64,000 bases of DNA from Annona cherimola (GCA_030490835.1 CM059972.1:33335452-33399451), one strand, 5' to 3'; counted from the stretch's first letter, positions 1 to 9,650 are shown. The notes: generated by a model from the letters alone, not told the origin. Translations and numbers: made by a program.

Positions 1-901
1 TTCTCCTTCGGTGTGGGATATTGAGCTTGCATATGTCCCATTCCTCCACACCGCTAGCATTTGGTTATCTCCTTCTTTTTCTCCTTCATGATTCTTTTTT
101 GGAATCCTTTGAAATTCTTTCCCTTTCTCACAAACTTTTTGAATCTTCTGGTGAGTAGGGCAATCTCCTCATCGTTGTTTTGAGAAGATGAGGTTGACTC
201 ATCTAAAATTTGTTGTAGCTTTTAAAGCGATTGCTCTTTTGCCTTTGTGCTGCTCCTTGTTCCTCCTCTTTATCAGCTCATGTGACATGAGTGAGCTGAT
301 AAGATCTTCTAGCCTTAGGGGGTGTTTAGGTCCTTTGCTTCTTCAATGGCTGTTATGTTTGGAGTCCATGACTCAGGTATAGCCCTTAGAACCTTCATAA
401 CCTGCTCAGATTCAGAAATAGCTTTCCTGAAACCTTTTAGTGCATTAGTAATCTTCAAAAATCTAGCAAACATCTCATAAATATTTTCGGTCTCAAGCAT
501 TTTAAAGCTTTATAGCTCTCCAATCAGAATATTTCTTCTCGTCTCTTAGGCTTGATAAATTCCCTCATAATAGACATTAGTGTATCCCATATTTCTTTGA
601 TGGTTTGACGTGAGGATACCCTATCATATTCAGATGCGATAAGAGCACAAAAGAGGGAGTTCATGGCTTTGGCGTTGCTCTTTACAGTCCTAACCTCCTT
701 CTCGGACCATGCGAAGGCTCTTTCATCAATTGGTAGTACAACACCGTCTTGAATAACAATCCAATAATCTATGTCTATATCCATGATGAGTTGTTTCATT
801 CTTAACTTCCAGTAACTGAAGTTGCTCTCATAAAAAAGAGGTGGCCTTGTAAATGATTGGCCTTTGGCAAATGCAGGGGTGGAAATTTGTTGGGATGTCA
901 T
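1..901 (-). pseudogene. gag: Ty1/copia gag (DUF4219/UBN2 type), broken, incomplete at window edge
   Basis: Capsid gene of a copia retrotransposon, read right to left. It starts at the ATG complementary to 899-901 with MTSQQISTPAF, followed by the SNFSYWKLRMKQLI stretch typical of DUF4219. The UBN2 domain follows, seen as NAKAMNSLFCALIASEYDRV and TIKEIWDTL. A frame change near 500-525 separates this 125-codon part from the next open piece (500-315, LETENIYEMFARF). Past 315 more gag-like sequence follows to a degenerate zinc knuckle at about 1-60 (C-x2-C-G-x-M-G-H, last Cys replaced by Tyr). Protease and polymerase would lie beyond base 1. The family assignment is firm; a SIRE/Maximus-like lineage is likely but not proven. 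Confidence 0.85.
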
Positions 902-949
902 TAGTAAGATCTCTTTGGTTTAAACTCAAAGACCTGCTCTGATATCACT
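902..949 (-). other. Copia primer binding site and short leader
   Basis: On the minus strand TGATATCAGAGC (936-947) lies two bases inside the LTR end. It differs by one base from TGGTATCAGAGC, the usual primer site complementary to the 3' end of initiator tRNA-Met. It fixes the element's direction and its LTR boundary at 950. Confidence 0.85.
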
Positions 950-2238
950 TGTTGGTCCCGAGTTTATGGCAATTACCCAAGAGGGGAGGGGTGAATTAGA
1001 TATTTTAAACTTCTTTACTTAAACAGAAATTTCTTCCTTTTTAGACTTAATCCCCTCAATGAAACAAATAGAAATATGGAGAGAAATAAAGCAATAAAAC
1101 ACAAACAGTCAAGCCACACAAAGAGACAAAGGTTTATAGTGGTTCGGGCAACCTTCCCTACTCCACTCTTCCAAGCTCACACCCGTTGTGACTTGGGTTC
1201 CACTATTGGAATTGAATACAACTAGAGCAGAAGCTCTCTTCTAGATTCTAGCTCTAGGGAGCTTGTACAAATTCAGCACAAGTAGGTGATGAGTCTCACT
1301 TCAGTCACAACACTACTTTGCCTTCATTTGCTTTCGATTTTCAATATCAAACCAAGTGGTAAACATAAAGAATCAACAAAAGAAATAATTACACTTTACA
1401 GATTCATTTAGGCAGTTTATAGCGCGTAGAAGAACTTGTAAAGAGAGTAAGAGATTCAGCAATACAACTTTCAGCAACTTGAAGCACAGTTCTTCACTTA
1501 AACTTATTATAGATCAACTTAAATGCAAGAGAGAGTGGAAGGTGAGCTCAATGAATGCTTCTTGACCTCATTCACATCCCCTTGAAGCTCCTTATATAAT
1601 GGAAGGTGAATTTCGAACTTTTGGTGGTAGGTGGTGTGCATTTAATGCGTCAACATTCGAATTTTTTTGACTGTTGTGAACCAAGTCGCATATGGAGTCG
1701 ACTTTGTATGCGACTTCATCCAAGTCGCATGGTGGAGTCGACTTTGGATACAATTTCACCCAAGTCCCAAACTGGAGTCGACTTCGATCTTTGGCTTCCA
1801 CTTCCTAGTTCCAAGTTCAAGTCAACTTAGTTTTAGATTTCACCCAAGTTGCATGGTGGAGTCGACTTTGGGTGCGACTTCACCAGCCATTTGATTTACT
1901 TGGAACCTTGAGGTTTGCATGTGATCTAAGTCTTTTTCATTTCCTTTTCTTCTCTTGTTCTTCGATAAATGCCTTTGGTATACCTTATTTCGCTTAGAAA
2001 CTTGGCAATATATACTTCTCTTGAGGAGTTCTTCATTGTGGCCTTCATTCAAGATGGTTGTCCTTCTTGATTTTGTTGTCCAATCTTCAATATAAAGTTG
2101 TTCTTTTAATAATATTTCAACTTTGAAGATGTCTGAAGTGACCATTTACTTGAGTCGCTTGCTTGGGTCGACTTGGGTTTCGACTTTACCCAATTCACAT
2201 GTTTAGGTCGACTTGAGGTTCGACTTCACGTAAGTCGT
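950..2238 (-). mobile_element. Copia element C1, 5' LTR, piece 1 of 3
   Basis: This is the end of the LTR next to the primer site; on the plus strand it begins TGTTGGTCCCGAG. It includes the TTTATAGTGGTTCGGG box (1134-1149), which I recall from SIRE-like LTRs. The LTR is cut at 2238 by element E1 and resumes at 44201 and 51741, ending at 51792 (sense start TGTTGGAATTC). Summed length is about 1.7 kb with TG...CA ends. The last five bases (2234-2238, GTCGT) are one copy of the E1 target duplication. Confidence 0.85.
1684..2238. repeat. GTCGAC-centred repeats inside the copia LTR
   Basis: Imperfect units of roughly 36-48 bases combine AAGTCGCATGGTGGAGTCG with ACTT...CGACTTCACC. They occur at 1684-1886 and again at 2150-2238. 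The same type of unit continues at 44196-44480 and is repeated in the second LTR copy at 52018-52360. The GTCGAC core is a palindrome. CpG to TpG/CpA changes between units are common, as expected of methylated DNA. Confidence 0.8.
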
Positions 2239-3387
2239 TGTAATACCCAGACTCAAGTAGAAGTCATATAATTGCATTTAAGGTGTAATGAATGATTTAT
2301 GTATGAAATGATTGAATTTTGGATGATTTTCATGAATTTATGAATTTTGCAATTAGGGTTTGCAATTAAGAATGGTGATTAAGATTAATCGCCAAAGCCT
2401 AATGTAAGTCAAGATGAATCATGAGGCTTAAGGAGGATTAGCAGGTGCTAATGTGGCATGAACATTTATTTTAATTTCTATGATTTAATTAATAGAGATT
2501 AAAATGAAAATTATGGAATTATGTTGAAAATCATAGAAAATTCTTAACTTAACGCCTGTAAGGCGAAATGAGATGAAATTTTAAAGGCAAGCTCCTGATT
2601 TTGGACTCAACCTTATGTATAGATTGGATTAAGGCACAAGTGATGAGATTAAGGTGATAACTATTATTTTTAATCTCACACTCTAAGGATATTTTCAAAG
2701 GTTCATAATTTGATGTAGAAACGTCGGTTGAAGATGAAATTTGAAACTATTGAATAAAATTATGAAATCTATGGAATAACTAGATTTGATTAAGCTAATT
2801 ACTATGGAAAAGTGGTTAATTAGAAAAAGGTACTTAGCATTGACTTTGTGTACCCTAGACTACCATAGCATTAAATAAAAAGCATTTGAGAAAATGACAT
2901 GTTTAAATGCTATGCAAGGTGTCAATTTTTGAATGGATTGAGCTGGATTTTAAAGAATTATTTAATGGTCGAATCCATGGAAAATTTGTGGATTAAATGC
3001 CATGGTTAATTTCCTAATATCTAGCTCAAATGGAGCATAGGTTATGTGGCAAGAGCAAGGGACGTCCAAGGGCATTATGGGAATGAAATGTGATCTTTTT
3101 AAAATCCTAAAAAATGTGTCTAAGTTGCCTAATGCCTAGGTAAAGTAAAATATCACCTGAATAAGTGGAAAAAGTGACAAAAAATGTCAAAAGTTAGCAT
3201 AGAGTGGGCATTCCATGGGTGGATAGCAACATGATGCTTAAATGCATTGATTTTGTGGATTTTTATAAATTAGTAAATGCAAATATTTTACTTGGTTATA
3301 AAAATTCCATGTCATCAAGGGATAAGGTAGAAATTAATTATCCTTATTACATGTGGCAAATGGGTCCCACTAGCTAGTTAAAAAAAT

Positions 3388-3396
3388 TATAAAAGG
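3388..3396 (+). promoter_or_regulatory. Candidate TATA box of the E1 5' LTR
   Basis: TATAAAAGG lies about 1.15 kb into the LTR and about 190 bases before the first donor-like site. The 3' LTR has ATAAAAGGG at the same place (13611-13619). Other LTRs carry TATA-like boxes at the equivalent point, for example near 25934, 31750, 53594 and, on the minus strand, 28618-28626. This suggests U3 is about 1.15-1.2 kb and the rest of the LTR is R plus U5. The start site itself cannot be placed. Confidence 0.6.
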
Positions 3397-5070
3397 GATG
3401 CATGTCTTGGTAATGTGCATATCAAGAAGGGGGGGAGGAAATTTCCCAAAAATTGCTAAGTAAGAGCAACTCTTGGGCATGTCCAAAACCAGTAAGGGAA
3501 AGGAGAAAAAGGAGAAGAAAAAGTGGAAAAAAAAGAGGAGAAAAAGAAGAAGAATCAAGCAACACAAGTTGGATTCAAGTAAGTGAAATCTAAGTTTTGA
3601 ATCACCTAAATCAAGTTTTTCTCTCTCAATTCATGAGCTGTGAATACGGTTCATAAAAAAATCTTAAAGGCTGATTTATGATGCCTTAATAAGGGGATTG
3701 AATGATTTTTGAAAGATTTAAATGAGATCAAGAGTTCAAGAGAGTGAAAATGGAAGTTTAAGTTGGATTTTGAGATGAAAGCTAACTTGGAAAATCTCAA
3801 AACCCTAAACCAAGTTGCTGTTTGATTTAAGTATTTTAATTTGGATGTAATTCATATTCTTTTGAATTACATATGATGATTTAAGAATTTTTTAATGATT
3901 TTAGCAAATATGAAACCCTAAGTTTCAAAAAATGACCAGATTTTCCATTTTTGGGTTAAAAATGATACAAGGGATTGCTTAAATTGTTTATAGATGAATT
4001 TTAGGGCAAATTACCCCAAATTAAGGACCCTTTGGATGGATTAAGTGAGCTAGATGAGTTTTTCCTAAATCTGATTTTTTTAGGGTATGCATGTGGGACG
4101 TCCAAAAGGGGGCCAAAATGGGTGCTTTCCATATGATTTTTGTTGTTGTTTGTAATGAAACGATTTATCAATGTTTTTAGGGTAAAATACCCTATGTTTA
4201 AGGTAATTTGAATGTCCAAAATGGTTTGAAAAGATTATCCCTAAATCTAATTTTATGGATATATGTTTGGACACGTCAAAATGGGTTAAATGGATACCTT
4301 ATATGTATGAAAATGTTGCTGTTATGGAAGTAAATGAATTATGAATTTTAAATATGTGATAATAACCTAAATTTGGGTTAAGAAAAGCATGTTTATTTGT
4401 TGGAAATTATTACTTAAAAATCTGTTATGATTTAAGACTTGAAAGAGGCGTTGAAATGATGAAAAATGAGTCTTAACATGACAATTTTGGAAATCAGTGA
4501 TAAATGGATTAAAAATCTGAAATTAAACCCTAAAGTATATGTTAATTAAGGGGTTTAATGATGATGAAAATGGGTGTAAGTTTCTGTGTTAAGAAAATTT
4601 AAGAAACACATAATTTATGTGTTGTATGTTAAACATGTATGGAGCATATGTGTGAATGGATGATATGTGGCTTATGTGAATTTTCTAAAATGTAAAATAT
4701 GCATGAATATGTGATAAAATGAATAATGATATTTCTGAATGAATAAGGATTAATTATCTCAATATTTGAGATTTATTTATGAAGCTTGAAACGTTACTTA
4801 TATGCTTAGAATAAGCATTGACGTAGAAAAAATGGAAAATGCATAAAAAATGGTTAATGGGAAAGATAAATTCTCATATATTGAGATATGAATGTATGCT
4901 ATGTGTTTACCCTAAATATAGGATTAAAACGCAATATGGAAAGAATGATATGATGCACAAGTGTCTGTCATGTATGTACAATCGACTTGAAAATTCAAGT
5001 TGATTATGTATGAACTAAGTGAATGCAAGCAAATGGCTAGTTATGAATGCAATGCTATGTGTATGTGTAG

Positions 5071-5114
5071 GCAAACACAAAGAAGTTAACGAGGTGGAAA
5101 GCTAAGCAAGAAAG
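5071..5114 (+). other. Predicted small leader exon in the LTR (44 nt)
   Basis: Preceded by TATGTGTATGTGTAG and followed by GTAAGCAAGC. Equivalent blocks in other LTRs: 15666-15708, 27279-27323, about 33149-33193, 43020-43063, 48595-48634, 54977-55022, 61279-61323, and on the minus strand 39939-39895 and 23152-23110. All are 40-46 nt, begin near CAAAGG with a purine-rich run, and end in AG before GTA(A/C)GCAAGC, although the flanks have diverged widely. The constant length and paired AG/GT borders suggest an exon. No transcript is available here to prove it. Confidence 0.55.
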
Positions 5115-5402
5115 GTAAGCAAGCAGTTTTCTAAAATGCTTTGTTTTATCAAATGTGATAAATTGCTTATCAATGATGTTCTAACTGTTTAAATGAGTTA
5201 GCAAATGAATGATTTCAATTCTTTCTAAATTATTTAAGGATGGTCATTCCTTGTCTAAATGAGTATTGAAATTTTATTTCTATTGAAATAAATGAATTGC
5301 TTACTGCTTTTCAAGTACTTATGTTAAATAATGAGTTCATGATTTATGAATGAAAAATCATGCTAGCATGTCAAAGTTCATATTTATGAAATAAAGCATG
5401 TG

Positions 5403-5560
5403 CACACAAGAATGAGGTGCACCTCAAAGGTGTAAGAGGACCGAATGTCCCCCTTTGGTGTGGTCAAGTCGTTAAGAGAGGCCGAGGTCCAGCGGCACCT
5501 CCCTGAAATGGGAGAGAGGATGAAAGTAGATGGTTGCCTAGCTAGCTTCTATCCAAAGGA
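5403..5560 (+). other. GC-rich conserved core of the LTR leader
   Basis: An island unlike its AT-rich surroundings, kept in every related LTR. It contains a GGAC/GTCC stem with loop CGAAT (5440-5452), CCCCTTTGGTG, CAAGTCGT/CTAAG, a GGCCGAGG...GGCGCC-like stretch, and a CTCCC/GGGAG stem with loop TGAAAT. Equivalent islands: 14285-14410(-), 16985-17170, 20285-20430(-), 22686-22840(-), 27580-27730, 33450-33600, 38510-38650(-), 43330-43490, 49860-50040, 55250-55375, 55940-56070(-) and, weakly, 61660-61790. The open frames crossing it are accidental. Confidence 0.7.
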
Positions 5561-6190
5561 ATGACATGATTTTGAATGATGCATTGCATTGTTTATAATA
5601 TACTCTGAATGGGTATGAAAAGCATGTTTTAAGATATATTCTCGAGAGGGTATAAAGTGGCTTTCCATGAATGGTTTATGAAAAGGTTTCTACTCCATTG
5701 GTAGTTGATCACTTGCTGAGTGTCTTCAATCGAATGGAGAGAAATGCATTTATATAATTTGCCTTGAAAATGAATTGCCTGAAAACCTTATAGCTTGCTT
5801 ATTGAGTTTTAACTCATAGTTTTGTTTTCCAAATCCAAAAGGCAAGTGAAGAGGAGAACCATGCAAGGAGCACAGGTGGAGATTCAAGGAAAAAAATTAA
5901 TTTCTACAAGTTCTTGTGATAGAACTCTGTGATATGTATGGTTGTATGTTAATGACATTATTGATGTCTGAATATTATATAAGGATTTTGTTATGCTATG
6001 ACTATGTGATGATTATGACTATAAATAGCGAAAAAAAATTATGGTCAATTATTAAGAATGATTTATCATGAAATGGTTAAGTATGAAAAATTATGAGATC
6101 ATATGTGTATATTTCAAATGGGATATATAAAATGATATAAACTCCTAAAGAGTTAAGATAAAAGGGATAAATATCCAAAGAGCCCGCCAA

Positions 6191-6215
6191 GTGACAGGGC
6201 AACAATCCTGATCAC
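6191..6215 (+). other. Terminal LTR hairpin, GCAACAAT loop
   Basis: The arms around CAGG and CCTG enclose the loop GCAACAAT about 60-80 bases before the LTR end. It recurs at 13771-13795(-), 19680-19704(-), 22120-22144(-), 28288-28312, 34169-34193 (loop GTAACAAT), 37155-37182(-), 44114-44138 (loop GCCACAAT), 51127-51152 (perfect 9-bp arms GTGATCAGG and CCTGATCAC), 55441-55465(-) and 62400-62424 (arms changed to GATCAAG and CTTGATT). The role is unknown; termination/polyadenylation, dimerisation or reverse transcription are possible. Confidence 0.7.
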
Positions 6216-6277
6216 ACTTACCAATCGATAGATCTTGGAGTAAGGTTGTGATACTCGGGCTGGGGCACCACAGAGGT

Positions 6278-6289
6278 TGGTATCAGAGC
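6278..6289 (+). other. E1 primer binding site (initiator tRNA-Met)
   Basis: TGGTATCAGAGC, the standard complement of the 3' end of plant initiator tRNA-Met, lies five bases after the 5' LTR end (6272). It is the start point of minus-strand DNA synthesis and confirms the LTR border and plus orientation. Confidence 0.92.
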
Positions 6290-6556
6290 ATGGATTGGTA
6301 AATAGGCAAGAAAAATTTTCTAAGTATGAAAATTTATAACTTATGATGATAGTATGTGATATGATGATAAGCTATATCTATGTGATATGATAGCTATGTT
6401 TATGAGATTAGATCATAAGCTATGTGATTGAAGGATATCTGTGTGCTTAAATGATAAGCTATATGATATGATGATAAGTATGTGATTAAACAATTTATTC
6501 TATGATGATTTGATTATGATGTTAAATATAGCTGACTTGCTATGTTTGAATTGTAT
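6290..6556 (+). other. AT-rich untranslated leader of E1
   Basis: No gene. The stretch from about 6340 to 6500 consists of loose repeats of GATAAGCTATATGATATGAT. It separates the primer site from the first frame. Nothing else recognised. Confidence 0.6.
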
Positions 6557-7342
6557 ATGGCTGATCGAGGAAAAAGGGTAATGAGTGAGGATGAAATTAG
6601 AAAAGAGCAGGAGGAACGGAAAAGATGGTGGAATTCTATGTATTTCCCATCAGTTCCTCCTGATTTTCCTCTTAGGTAACCACAGACTCCGACACAAGGA
6701 GATTACTTTGTTAACCCATATCCTCAAAGGCCTAATCCAAAGTGGTCTACAAGCCATGTCCTAAAGATAGAGAATACCGCAACTTCTCACAAAATAGATC
6801 TACTTGTTCCATCCGATTTGATGTACCCTTAGGATCTCTAAAAATTTTGGGATGAGATTCCAGCCCCCATACCCCTTGATGATGGTTCGTAGTATTGGTT
6901 TAAGTGTGGACTGGTGAAGTTTAGGCACAGGGTGAGCTGGGAAAGAATCAACCAGAGGAAAAAAGAGGTAGCTATTTTGATAGATGAATGTCGAGCCTAG
7001 GGAATTTCATAAACACCTATTGCTCTAGCTCTTAATAACGTCATTATCCACATAACCAGACAGGATGGGAAATCTATCCGACTTAACATTGGAAATGAAA
7101 ATGATAATAATAGTAATAATGACAATGAAGACCTAATGGAGTACCTTGCTCCTGAGATACATGAGGAGGAGGGTGAAAATAATGATGAGGAAGTCAATGA
7201 GGAGGATGATGATAGCAATAGTAGTGATGGAGGGGAGGAAGATTTCCCTGCATGGTCAGATACGAGTACCATTACTAATGAACCCACTCAGGTTCCGCCT
7301 GGTTGTAGGTGTTACATAAGGAGGGGTCCCGGTAGAAGATAG
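6557..7342 (+). pseudogene. Extra upstream frame of E1 (unknown protein), six stops
   Basis: From ATG 6557 to TAG 7340-7342 a single frame of 261 codons runs with no frameshift and six stops (codons 41, 92, 95, 112, 148 and 152). All are TAA or TAG and each can arise from CAA or CAG by one C-to-T change, so the frame was probably once open. The N-terminus is charged (MADRGKRVMSEDEIRKEQEE). The middle is basic/hydrophobic (KFRHRVSWERINQRKKEVAI). A run of Asp, Glu, Asn and Ser covers about codons 182-224, and the end is GCRCYIRRGPGRR. It lies before gag and has no zinc knuckle or protease motif. I do not recognise the family; an accessory nucleic-acid-binding protein is only a guess. Confidence 0.6.
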
Positions 7343-7777
7343 TTTGATTTTTATAAACTTTTATGAAAAGTTTGTATAATTATGGTTTGATGATACTTTA
7401 TGATGGAGATGGTTTTATGTGTGACACACATGATTGTATAATTATGATGTGGTTTATGATCTGTACATATATGTGTGATATGACATGTATATATCTATGT
7501 TGTGGCATATTGAGATGCAAAGACTATGATTATGAATGGGATGCTTTGATAATGAGCATGATATGATTAGTTATGATGGTATAACTATATCTAAGGATTT
7601 TGAATGCTAGAAATGAATGAATATGAATATGAATGTGTATGATTGATGAATGATGGAATATGACATGATTATGATTAAATGATTTAGATAATTAACCATA
7701 TGATGATGAAATGTGTTTATGATGACCTAACCCTAACCATGAATAAAAGTTATATGCTTTTGAATATTCAGAACACC
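7343..7777 (+). other. Spacer between the extra frame and gag
   Basis: 435 bases of low-complexity TATGATGAT-type sequence. A 67-codon open frame here (7363-7566) is rich in Met, Tyr and Cys because of the repeat and shows no family. No promoter or splice signal stands out. Confidence 0.55.
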
Positions 7778-9120
7778 ATGGTTGATACAAGGTCAAGGGG
7801 TAGAAAGAATAATAAAAAAGAAGTGGCTACAGAAGTTCCTAGCCAACATGAAGTTGATGAATCCAGTAAGCTAAAAAAAAGTAGGCCTGGATTACAAGGG
7901 AAAAACCCAAGAAATCAACAAAGAAGGGCAGATGAAAGCCCAGAACCAATTAGAGAACAAGAGCAAAGCGAAGCTCAAATGATTGAGGAAAGAGTAGCTT
8001 CAGCAGTAAAAGAAGCTATGCAATAAGCTACGCGCAATTGGGTAACTCAAGTTATAGATATAATACAAGGCTTGTAGGAGAGGACCCAACAGGTTCAGTT
8101 AGGAAGTGTGGAAAAAGGACCCATTCCTATGGCTAACCCAGTTCCACCTACAGTGCCCATAATGGATGATAATCAGTTAATGGAAGCAGATAGGAGGGCA
8201 ATAAATGCATTCCTTTCGCAACGGCTTCCTAAATTTTTAGGTGAACCCGACTCATCCAAGTTGAACAATGGATGACGGAGATTAGAAAATTGTTCAGGAT
8301 ATATCCATGCAATGACAGACAAAAAAGTACTATGTGCCACTCGTCTGTTGGTGAAAGATGCACATGAGTGGTGGGAAACGATGTTGATTACTATGCCACA
8401 TCTGGAGGAGGTGATATGGCAGATGTTTGTGGAGGAATTTAACAAGAAATATCTCCCAGTGGGATTACAGAGCCAGAAAGTTATTGAGTTTGAGAGGTTC
8501 TACAAAGGGAGGAGACAGTGACAGAATATGCCACCAAGTTTAATGCTTTGGTGAGGTATGTACCATGGATTGCCAATGTGCCAGAGAACAAGGCACAAAG
8601 ATTCCAGCAGGGATTAAGACCCTATCAAAGAGAGTTAGCCCCTCTACTAATTAAAGACTATGCTTCAAGTGTAGAAAGGGCTAGAGCCTTGGAAATTGAG
8701 TCAATGAGAACTCAAGAATTAAGGTTAGGGTCCAAGATGTTCAGCTCGGGAACGAAAGATGTTGAAACGAAGAAGGAAAAGGCTAGGAAAGGAGTTGCAA
8801 GAAAAGGTAAAGGAGCCCCAAGGAAAAAATGCCACCTGTTTGCAAGGTATGTCGAAGGCGCCATGTAGGCGAGTGTTTGAAAGGTTCAAACAAGTGTTTT
8901 AAATATGGACAAATGGGTCACATAGCCAAGGAATGTCCCAAGGGAGAAGCGAAGATGATGAAATGCTATGTTTGTGACCATGTTGGACACATAGCTCTAA
9001 ATTGCCCAAACAAAGCACAAACGTCGCAAGGACGTGGAAAGGCTACAAAGCCAAGGCTTGTAGGAGCAGCTAACAGGCAGGGAACCTCTATAAATCCTGT
9101 GCAAGTGCATGCTCTAACCT
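7778..9120 (+). pseudogene. gag: E1 gag (Retrotrans_gag plus zinc knuckles), broken
   Basis: Nucleocapsid/capsid gene. The chosen start is ATG 7778 (MVDTRSRGRKNNKK), a common chromovirus gag opening. The capsid domain is seen in pieces: LPKFLGEPD (about 8227), QWMTEIRKLFRIYP (about 8266), LLVKDAHEWWETM, FVEEFNKKYLP, YATKFNALVRYVP, and RFQQGLRPYQREL. Zinc region: CKVCRRRHVGEC, then CFKYGQMGHIAKEC (second Cys now Tyr), then an intact CYVCDHVGHIALNC. Stops at 8024 and 8075 and frame changes near 8255, 8305, 8515 and 8825 kill it. The Cys-x2-Cys...His-x-Gly-x-Cys block before the knuckles fits Tekay/Del chromoviruses. Confidence 0.85.
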
Positions 9121-9650
9121 GGACTGAGTCTCAAGAGCAAGAGGAGAAAGTGGTTATAGGTATGGTTTATATTTTAGGAAATTCGGCTATAGCATTGTTT
9201 AATTCGGGTGGTAGTCATTCATTCATTGCTTGCCAATATGTAACCACGCATGCACTACCGAAAGAGAAAACCAATAAGTTAATTCATGTAGAATCCCATG
9301 TCTATAGGTTAGCCAGCTCTAGCCAAGTGTGCAAGGCATGTCCAATAAGGATAAGATCAATGATTTTAGAAGCCGACCTGATCCTATTACCCATGACCGA
9401 GTTTGATGTGATACTAGGCATGGATTGGTTAAGCCAATGGGGAGCAACTATTAACTGTAAAAATAAGAAGGTACAATTTGAAGCAGCTCTAGAAAAAGAT
9501 GTAGCTATTGGAAGACTAAGACAGCCTGAGGATTCAACAATACTAATATCTTCTATGAAAGTGGTTAAAATGATCAGCCAAAATTATCAAGTTTATTTGG
9601 TATCTGTACGTATGAATAAAAGAAAAGAAGGTGGAAATAAATCAAATTCC
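9121..9650 (+). pseudogene. E1 aspartic protease domain, active Asp changed
   Basis: Retroviral-type protease fused after gag and in the same open stretch as the zinc knuckles (8829-9659). The active-site motif, normally D-S/T-G, reads FNSGGSHSFI, so the catalytic Asp is Asn (GAT to AAT). The flap side and the second hydrophobic motif, FDVILGMDWLSQWGATINC, are clear. Without the Asp the protease cannot cleave. The loss fits decay after insertion. Confidence 0.85.

Larger units (their letters stand above)
2239..6272 (+). repeat. E1 5' LTR (4.03 kb)
   Basis: Runs from TGTAATACCC to GGGGCACCACA. Landmarks in order: U3 with GGGACGTCC (3060); TATA-like box (3388-3396); purine-rich leader (3480-3555); donor-like CAA/GTAAGT (intron start 3579); acceptor-like AG at 5069-5070; exon-like block 5071-5114; donor-like GTAAGCAAGC from 5115; GC-rich core (5403-5560); hairpin 5635-5654; AGTTGATCACTTGCTGAGTG box (5704-5723); acceptor-like pyrimidine tract (about 5815-5842); terminal hairpin 6191-6215. 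Early differences from the 3' LTR include six substitutions in the first 30 bases. Confidence 0.9.

Noticed and set aside
3797..3808. AAACCCTAAACC, telomere-like (telobox) motif, also at 35975
   Set aside because: Single short motifs in AT-rich DNA and no tandem telomeric array; not enough to call interstitial telomere or regulatory site.
6278..6300. tRNA-Met similarity
   Set aside because: Only the primer-binding complement of 12-16 bases is present; no tRNA gene fold.
7363..7566. 67-codon frame rich in Cys, Met and Tyr between the extra frame and gag
   Set aside because: Product of a TATGATGAT-type low-complexity repeat; no motif.
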